From Synechococcus sp. CBW1108 (GTDB lineage Bacteria; Cyanobacteriota; Cyanobacteriia; PCC-6307; Cyanobiaceae), in contig NZ_CP060395.1 in assembly GCF_015840335.1 (NCBI RefSeq), positions 744,001 to 808,000 on the forward strand: 64,000 nt of DNA, in the 5' to 3' direction. The position numbers and the translations under genes were made by a program. Positions 58,643 through 64,000 of this stretch are shown here, in pieces; position 1 is the stretch's first letter, and each line of letters begins with the position of its first letter. The notes under the pieces are model-generated. The model ran no database searches. It saw only the letters and a program-made list of their open reading frames with translations, and had not been told where the DNA came from.

Positions 58643-59992
58643 ATGGCCCTGGTTCTGCTCCCCGGTCTGAACAACCTGATCGAGGACATCAGCGAAGAGA
58701 AGAAGCTGCCGCCCCCCGTGGTGGAGGCCGCCCTGCGGGAAGCCCTGCTCAAGGGCTACGAGCGCTATCGCCGCACCCTTTACCTAGGGATCAGCGAAGA
58801 CCCCTTCGAGGAGGACTACTTCTCCAACTTTGATGTGGGCCTCGACCTCGAGGAGGAGGGCTATCGCGTGCTGGCCTCCAAGATCATCGTGGAGGAGGTG
58901 GAGAGCGAAGACCACCAGATTTCCCTGGCTGAGGTGCAACAGGTCACCGATGACGCCCAGATCGGCGACACGGTGGTACTCGATGTCACCCCGGAAAAGG
59001 ACGACTTCGGGCGCATGGCCGCCGCCACCACCAAGCAGGTGCTGGCCCAGAAGCTGCGCGACCAACAGCGGCGCATGATTCAAGAAGAATTCGCCGACCT
59101 AGAAGACCCGGTGCTCACGGCCCGGGTGATTCGCTTCGAGCGGCAGAGCGTGATCATGGCTGTCAGCAGTGGCCTGGGCCGGCCCGAGGTGGAGGCCGAG
59201 CTGCCCCGCCGCGACCAGCTACCAAACGACAACTACCGGGCCAACGCCACCTTCAAGGTTTTCCTCAAGGAGGTGAGTGAGGTTTCGCGGCGCGGCCCCC
59301 AGCTGTTTGTCAGCCGCTCCAACGCCGGCCTAGTGGTGTACTTGTTCGAGAACGAGGTGCCAGAGATCCAGGAGGGCTCGGTGCGAATCGTGGCCGTAGC
59401 CCGGGAAGCCAATCCGCCCTCCCGCTCGGTCGGACCCCGCACCAAGGTGGCCGTCGATTCGGTGGAACGGGAGGTGGATCCGGTGGGCGCCTGCATCGGT
59501 GCCCGGGGCTCCCGCATCCAGCAGGTGGTCAACGAGTTGCGCGGAGAAAAGATCGACGTGATTCGCTGGTCGCCCGATCCTGGCCAGTACATCGCCAACT
59601 CCCTCAGCCCGGCCAGGGTCGAGATGGTGCGCCTGGTCGACCCGGAGGGGCAGCACGCCCATGTGCTGGTGCCCCATGACCAGCTCAGCCTGGCGATCGG
59701 CCGCGAGGGCCAGAACGTGCGCCTGGCCGCCCGACTCACCGGCTGGAAGCTCGACATCAAGAACGCCAGCGAGTACGACCAGGCCGCTGAAGACGCGGTG
59801 GTGTCCGAACTGATCGCCCAGCGCCAGGAGGAGGAGGCCCTTCAGGCTGAAGCCGAAGCCCGTCTGGAAGTGGAGCAGGCCGCCCGGGCCGAGGAAGATG
59901 CCCGCCTGCGGGAGCTCTACCCCCTGCCCGAAGACGAGGAGGACTTCACCGAGGAGACCGTTGCCGACCCTGACGAGGGCGGATCCCGATGA
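58643..59992 (+). CDS. nusA: transcription elongation factor NusA
   Basis: The 449-residue protein modulates pausing and termination. The N-terminal domain (MALVLLPGLNNLIEDISEEK and KLPPPVVEAALREALLKGYERYRR) is followed by the S1 domain (about 130-210). It then has KH1 and KH2, with VDSVEREVDPVGACIGARGSRIQ and LSLAIGREGQNVRLAARLTGWKLDI. The tail from about 380 is a Glu/Ala-rich coil (RQEEEALQAEAEARLE) ending DEEDFTEETV. It overlaps ylxR by four bases. Confidence 0.96.
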   Translation: MALVLLPGLNNLIEDISEEKKLPPPVVEAALREALLKGYERYRRTLYLGISEDPFEEDYFSNFDVGLDLEEEGYRVLASKIIVEEVESEDHQISLAEVQQVTDDAQIGDTVVLDVTPEKDDFGRMAAATTKQVLAQKLRDQQRRMIQEEFADLEDPVLTARVIRFERQSVIMAVSSGLGRPEVEAELPRRDQLPNDNYRANATFKVFLKEVSEVSRRGPQLFVSRSNAGLVVYLFENEVPEIQEGSVRIVAVAREANPPSRSVGPRTKVAVDSVEREVDPVGACIGARGSRIQQVVNELRGEKIDVIRWSPDPGQYIANSLSPARVEMVRLVDPEGQHAHVLVPHDQLSLAIGREGQNVRLAARLTGWKLDIKNASEYDQAAEDAVVSELIAQRQEEEALQAEAEARLEVEQAARAEEDARLRELYPLPEDEEDFTEETVADPDEGGSR

Positions 59993-60267
59993 CTCGCAGT
60001 CCGGTGTTGCGGCGCTGCGTCGCCTGCCGCAAGTTGCTGGATAGGGAGCAGCTCTGGCGGGTGATCCGGCTGGCTGAGGGGGGGATCTGCTTGGATCAGG
60101 GCATGGGCCGTTCGGCCTATCTCTGCCCCAATCAGGAGTGCCTCGAAGAGGCGAAACGGCGCAAGCGTCTGCAACGGGCCCTGCGCTGCCAGGTTGCGGA
60201 TTCCATCGTTGCAAGCCTCGAAAGGCGCCTGACACCCGGCGCTGATCTCGCCTTTAAGGCAAGATGA
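59989..60267 (+). CDS. ylxR: YlxR (DUF448) RNA-binding protein
   Basis: The 92-residue protein has RRCVACRKLLDREQLWRVIRL and GRSAYLCPNQECLEEAKRRKRLQRAL, matching the YlxR pattern (CvaCr...lLiRlv, GRgaYlCp...C...A). Members sit between nusA and infB in most bacteria and bind RNA. It overlaps the nusA stop by four bases and precedes infB by 83 bases. Confidence 0.95.
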   Translation: MTRSPVLRRCVACRKLLDREQLWRVIRLAEGGICLDQGMGRSAYLCPNQECLEEAKRRKRLQRALRCQVADSIVASLERRLTPGADLAFKAR

Positions 60268-60350
60268 CAATTGGCCGGAGCGTACCTGCGGCCTGGTGTG
60301 CCCCTCGGCCCCGCTCGGCGGCCCTTGGGCCCCGTCCCATGGAGACCTGA

Positions 60351-63300
60351 ATGACCAGCAGCGGCAAAGTAAGAATTTATGAGCTTTCCCGGGATCTCGG
60401 CCTGGAGAACAAGGACGTGCTCGACGCCGCCGAGAAGCTGGGGGTTGCTGCCAAGAGCCACAGCAGCTCGATCAGCGACGACGAAGCTTCCCGCATCCGC
60501 TCTTTGATCAAGAGCGGCAGCAACGGCAGCCCCTCGAAACCCGCTCCAGCTCCGGCTGCAGCCGCTCCCAAAGCAATCCTCTCGGTCAAGAAGGCCGAGA
60601 GTGCTGGTGCCTCACCCATGGCAGCCAAACCCGCCCTGCCGCCCCCGGCCCGGCCCTTGGTGGGACCGCCCGTCACCAAACAGCCCGTCAGCAAGCCCCC
60701 TGTTCTGGTAAGCAAACCCCCAGCTCCGGCCAGCAAACCGGCCCCTGCCAGCAAGCCTCCTGCTCTGGTCAGCAAACCGGCCCTTGTCACCAAGCCCCCT
60801 GGCCCAGCCAGCAAACCCTCGATCGCGCCGATCAAGCCGGTGGTGATTGCCTCCAAGCCAGCCCGACCCAGCAGCCCAGCCCCAGCCCCGGCCCGACCGG
60901 CCCAAACCACACCAGTCCTCAGCAGTCGCAAACCGGAATTACCGGTGCGCCCCGGCGGCGGCACCACCAGCAGCCGGCCCGCACCGCCGGCTGGCCGGGC
61001 CCCCCTGAGCCAGCGGCCGGCTGCGCCGCAGCGGTCGGGAGTTCCCGCACCCACCCGGCCCGGCCAGGCCGGCATGGCGGGACGCCCCGGCCCGACTCCC
61101 CTGGAGCTCGTCGGCAAGCCGATCCGACGCGACAGTCGCGACAGCACCGGGCCCGCAGCACCCGATCGCCCAGCCGCTCCGGGTAGACCCGGCATGCCCG
61201 CCGGCATGCGCAGACCGATGGCGCCGGGCGAGCTGATGCAGCTCCAGAAACCCTCCGGCCGGCCCACAGCGCCGCCGCCGCGACGGCCGGGAGATCGCAG
61301 TGAAGCTGGCGCAGCCCCTCGCCCCGGCAGTACGGATCTGGTGCGTCCCAACGCCAGCCCGGCCGCTCCGGCAGCTCCGAGGCGGCCTGGCTTCCGCCCC
61401 CCCACGGCTCCAGGGGCCGCCGGCAAACCCCGCCGCCCCGACTGGGACGACAGCGCCAAGCTGGAAGCCCTGCGCAGCCGCATGCCGCAGAAGCAGCGCA
61501 CCAAGGTGCACATCATCGGCGAAAACGATGATGCGCTCACCGCCGAAACTGGCGGTTACGCCGGCGAACAGGAAGCCTTCATCCTGCAGGCCAGCCTGGC
61601 TCGCCCCGCCAAGCCCCGCACTGCCGCTGCCCCCGCCGCCAAACCGATGGCGGCGATGCGCAAGCGCAAGAAGGAGACCACCCGCCAGCGCCAGCGCCGC
61701 CGCGCCATGGAACTGCGCTCCTCCCGTGAGGCCAAGGCATTGCGGCCGGAGATGCTCATCGTGCCCGAGGGCAACCTGACGGTGCAGGAGCTGGCCGAGA
61801 AACTCGGGGTGGAGAGCTCCGAGATCATCAAGAGCCTGTTCTTCAAGGGGATCATCGCCACGGTCACCCAGAGCCTGGATCTCTCCACCATTGAGGCAGT
61901 GGCCGAGGAATTCGGCGTGCCGGTGCTCGAAGACGACGTCGAAGAGGCCGCCGCCAAGACGGTGGAGATGATCGAGGAGAGCGACCTGGCCCACCTGATC
62001 CGTCGCCCTCCCGTGGTGACGGTGATGGGCCACGTCGACCATGGCAAAACAAGCCTGCTTGATGCCATTCGCAAAACCCGCGTGGCCGCTGGCGAAGCCG
62101 GGGGCATCACCCAGCACATCGGTGCTTACCAGGTGCAGATTCCCCACGCCGGCGAACAGCGCAAGATCACCTTCCTGGATACACCGGGCCACGAGGCCTT
62201 CACCGCCATGCGGGCCCGCGGCACCAAGGTGACCGACGTGGCGGTGTTGGTGGTGGCCGCCGATGACGGCGTCCGCCCCCAAACCCTGGAGGCGATCAGC
62301 CACGCCCGCGCGGCCAAGGTGCCGATCGTGGTGGCGATCAACAAGATCGACAAGGAGGGGGCCTCCCCCGATCGGGTGAAGCAGGAGCTCTCGGGACTCG
62401 AGCTGGTGGCTGAAGACTGGGGCGGCAACACCGTGATGGTGCCGGTGAGCGCCCTCAAGGGTGTGAACGTCGACAAGTTGCTGGAGATGATCCTGCTGGT
62501 GACGGAGGTGGAAGACCTCAAGGCCAACCCGGGTCGCATGGCCCGCGGCACCGTGATCGAGGCCCACCTGGACAAGGCCAAGGGTCCGGTGGCCACCCTG
62601 CTTGTGCAGAACGGCACCCTGCGGGCCGGAGATGTGCTGGCGGCGGGGCCCGTACTCGGCAAGGTGCGGGCCATGGTTGACGACGGCGGCAAACGGGTCA
62701 AGGAGGCCGGCCCCTCCTATGCGGTTGAGGCCCTGGGCTTCAGCGAAGTGCCCACCGCAGGCGACGAGTTTGAGGTCTATCCCGACGAGAAGACCGCCCG
62801 CTCGGTGGTGGGTGACCGGGCCAGCGAAGCCCGCGCCACCCGACTGGCCCAGCAAATGGCTTCCCGTCGGGTCTCCCTGGCCTCAATGTCGAGCCAGGCC
62901 AGCGAGGGCGAGCTCAAGGAGCTCAACCTGATCCTCAAGGCCGACGTACAGGGTTCGGTGGAAGCCATCCTTGGCTCCCTCGAACGACTGCCCCAAGGCG
63001 AAGTGCAGGTGCGGGTGCTGCTCTCGGCGCCGGGCGAGATCACCGAAACCGACGTCGACCTGGCGGCCGCCTCCGGTGCGGTGATCGTGGGCTTCAATAC
63101 CTCGATGGCGCCAGGGGCCAAGCGGGCCGCCGATGCCACCGGCGTCGATGTGCGCGACTACGACGTGATCTACAAGCTGCTGGAAGACATCCAGCTGGCC
63201 ATGGAAGGCCTGCTGGAGCCGGAGCTGGTGGAGGAGTCCCTCGGCGAAGCCGAGGTGCGGGCCGTATTCAGCATTGGCCGCAGTGCGGTGGCGGGTTGTT

Positions 63301-63530
63301 ACGTCACCAGCGGCAAGTTGCAACGCAACTGCAAGGTGCGGGTTTGGCGCGGCAAGGAGAAGGTGTTCGAGGGCGACCTCGACTCCCTGCGCCGCAACAA
63401 AGACGACGTCAAGGAAGTGGCCACCGGCTTCGAGTGCGGCATCGGCACCGATCGCTACACGGGCTGGCAGGAGGGCGATCGGGTGGAGGCCTACAAGCTG
63501 GTCACCCAGCGCCGCACCCTCAGCACCTGA
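60351..63530 (+). CDS. infB: translation initiation factor IF-2
   Basis: The 1059-residue GTPase brings fMet-tRNA to the ribosome. An IF2_N domain (about 6-55, [20 protein letters not shown]) is followed by a low-complexity Ala/Pro/Lys region (about 60-385) with SKP repeats. The second IF2_N motif ([20 protein letters not shown]) is near 475-515. The G domain begins near 555 ([19 protein letters not shown], with DTPGHEAF and INKIDKEG), then domains II to IV follow to RTLST. The start at ATG 60351 is typical. Confidence 0.98.
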   Translation: MTSSGKVRIYELSRDLGLENKDVLDAAEKLGVAAKSHSSSISDDEASRIRSLIKSGSNGSPSKPAPAPAAAAPKAILSVKKAESAGASPMAAKPALPPPARPLVGPPVTKQPVSKPPVLVSKPPAPASKPAPASKPPALVSKPALVTKPPGPASKPSIAPIKPVVIASKPARPSSPAPAPARPAQTTPVLSSRKPELPVRPGGGTTSSRPAPPAGRAPLSQRPAAPQRSGVPAPTRPGQAGMAGRPGPTPLELVGKPIRRDSRDSTGPAAPDRPAAPGRPGMPAGMRRPMAPGELMQLQKPSGRPTAPPPRRPGDRSEAGAAPRPGSTDLVRPNASPAAPAAPRRPGFRPPTAPGAAGKPRRPDWDDSAKLEALRSRMPQKQRTKVHIIGENDDALTAETGGYAGEQEAFILQASLARPAKPRTAAAPAAKPMAAMRKRKKETTRQRQRRRAMELRSSREAKALRPEMLIVPEGNLTVQELAEKLGVESSEIIKSLFFKGIIATVTQSLDLSTIEAVAEEFGVPVLEDDVEEAAAKTVEMIEESDLAHLIRRPPVVTVMGHVDHGKTSLLDAIRKTRVAAGEAGGITQHIGAYQVQIPHAGEQRKITFLDTPGHEAFTAMRARGTKVTDVAVLVVAADDGVRPQTLEAISHARAAKVPIVVAINKIDKEGASPDRVKQELSGLELVAEDWGGNTVMVPVSALKGVNVDKLLEMILLVTEVEDLKANPGRMARGTVIEAHLDKAKGPVATLLVQNGTLRAGDVLAAGPVLGKVRAMVDDGGKRVKEAGPSYAVEALGFSEVPTAGDEFEVYPDEKTARSVVGDRASEARATRLAQQMASRRVSLASMSSQASEGELKELNLILKADVQGSVEAILGSLERLPQGEVQVRVLLSAPGEITETDVDLAAASGAVIVGFNTSMAPGAKRAADATGVDVRDYDVIYKLLEDIQLAMEGLLEPELVEESLGEAEVRAVFSIGRSAVAGCYVTSGKLQRNCKVRVWRGKEKVFEGDLDSLRRNKDDVKEVATGFECGIGTDRYTGWQEGDRVEAYKLVTQRRTLST

Positions 63531-63535
63531 GCGCG

Positions 63536-64000
63536 GTGAACACCCGCAGCGAGCCCCTGCTCTGGCTCCAGCTCGTGGCCCTCGGGGCCATTCCGCTGGA
63601 GCTGCTGGGGCTGCTGCTGCTGCTGGCCGGTGCCGATCCTGGCCCCTTGCCAGGTCTAGAGCGGCTGCTGGCCTGGGCCATCGGCGTGCTGGGGCCTGCG
63701 ATCCTGCTCTGGCAGCGACCTGCCGACGTCTGCTCCCTGCTGCTGGTGCAGGTGCCGGTGCGGGGTCGCAGCGAAGCCCAGCTCCAGCTCGCGGCCCTGC
63801 AAAGCCCCCTGCCGGCCAGGCTGGCCATGCTGCTGGGGGCCGCTGCCCTACTGCCGCTCTTCTGGTGGCTTGATCAGCACGCCGCCCTGGCCGCGCCCCT
63901 CTCCCCACTGACGGCCAGCCCACGCTTTGTCGCTCTGCTGCTGGCCTGCCCGCTGCTGGCCCTGGTCCTGTGGCAGGTGCAGGAGCTGGTCCAGGCGATC
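63536..64000 (+). CDS. membrane protein of the cyanobacterial infB-adjacent family, truncated by window end
   Basis: From the GTG at 63536 the frame is open to the window end (155 codons). It reads NTRSEPLLWLQLVALGAIPLE and continues with Leu/Ala-rich membrane segments (about residues 10-35, 45-62, 98-115 and 130-150), including LAMLLGAAALLPLFWWLDQ. In Synechococcus-like genomes the gene after infB codes for a multi-helix protein with a low-complexity tail, and this fits, though the tail is not in the window. The role is unknown. It lies 5 bases after infB, so it is probably cotranscribed. Confidence 0.75.
   Translation, partial: MNTRSEPLLWLQLVALGAIPLELLGLLLLLAGADPGPLPGLERLLAWAIGVLGPAILLWQRPADVCSLLLVQVPVRGRSEAQLQLAALQSPLPARLAMLLGAAALLPLFWWLDQHAALAAPLSPLTASPRFVALLLACPLLALVLWQVQELVQAI

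Noticed and set aside
60939-62855. A 638-codon open frame on the minus strand
   Set aside because: It lies opposite infB, with His/Gly-rich composition typical of antisense frames in GC-rich genes.

Overview
The window comes from a high-GC cyanobacterium. The RNA polymerase beta' subunit is split into rpoC1 and rpoC2. The F-type ATP synthase genes run in the cyanobacterial order atp1-a-c-b'-b-delta-alpha-gamma. There is an allophycocyanin core operon (apcE-apcA-apcB-apcC), a one-helix high-light-inducible protein, Ycf35, and System II cytochrome c maturation genes. Protein sequences and local gene order (apcE downstream of atp, rpsT-tatD-rpoB-rpoC1-rpoC2, bioF-bioK-bioC-bioD) resemble the Synechococcus/Cyanobium (alpha-cyanobacterial) lineage. 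This placement is inference from memory of those families; no database was searched. Genes are tightly packed, many overlap by ATGA, and several appear to start with TTG or GTG.

Layout. 1-6079: the end of pepP, then a translationally coupled run of a CNNM/CBS membrane protein, a DUF697-type GTPase, nadD and nadE, followed by alanine dehydrogenase. 5991-9902 (minus): a DUF3326 protein, a small unknown, a 2Fe-2S ferredoxin, a secreted protein with a PEP-CTERM-like tail, a 2OG-Fe(II) oxygenase and a decayed PIN-domain toxin. 10026-15797 (minus): eight ATP synthase genes. 15843-21658: a methyltransferase, then the phycobilisome core genes, ending in a clear terminator. 21769-25022: ftsW-like, ccdA and ccs1. 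25019-29507: queF, glnB behind a recognisable NtcA box, tlyA, purB, an OsmC-like protein and rlmH. 29476-35918: a Ski2-like helicase and a biotin operon. 35937-40954: DUF3143, a J-domain protein, rsmG, a ferredoxin/ycf35/DUF2997 group, a HEAT-repeat protein and an AmpG-like permease. 40979-53031 (minus): rpsT-tatD-rpoB-rpoC1-rpoC2-hli-rlmN. 53130-57680: hisD, yjbQ, rpiA, an HtrA protease and a phosphoesterase. 57715-64000: a small Cys-rich unknown, then rimP-nusA-ylxR-infB and a membrane protein cut by the window end.

Most of the window is ordinary core genome. The least ordinary stretch is 17185-20345. The encoded ApcE has only two REP linker domains, which by the known rule predicts a two-cylinder phycobilisome core. 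Just downstream, in an otherwise gene-free 0.8 kb, lies a recognisable third REP domain with in-frame stops. This looks like a fossil of a larger ApcE. The apcA leader that follows holds a hairpin covering a strong ribosome binding site and two chained mini-ORFs. A second decayed locus, a VapC-like toxin that has lost its middle, sits directly in front of the 2OG oxygenase at 9.6-9.8 kb. No tRNA, rRNA, CRISPR array, insertion sequence or prophage was seen.
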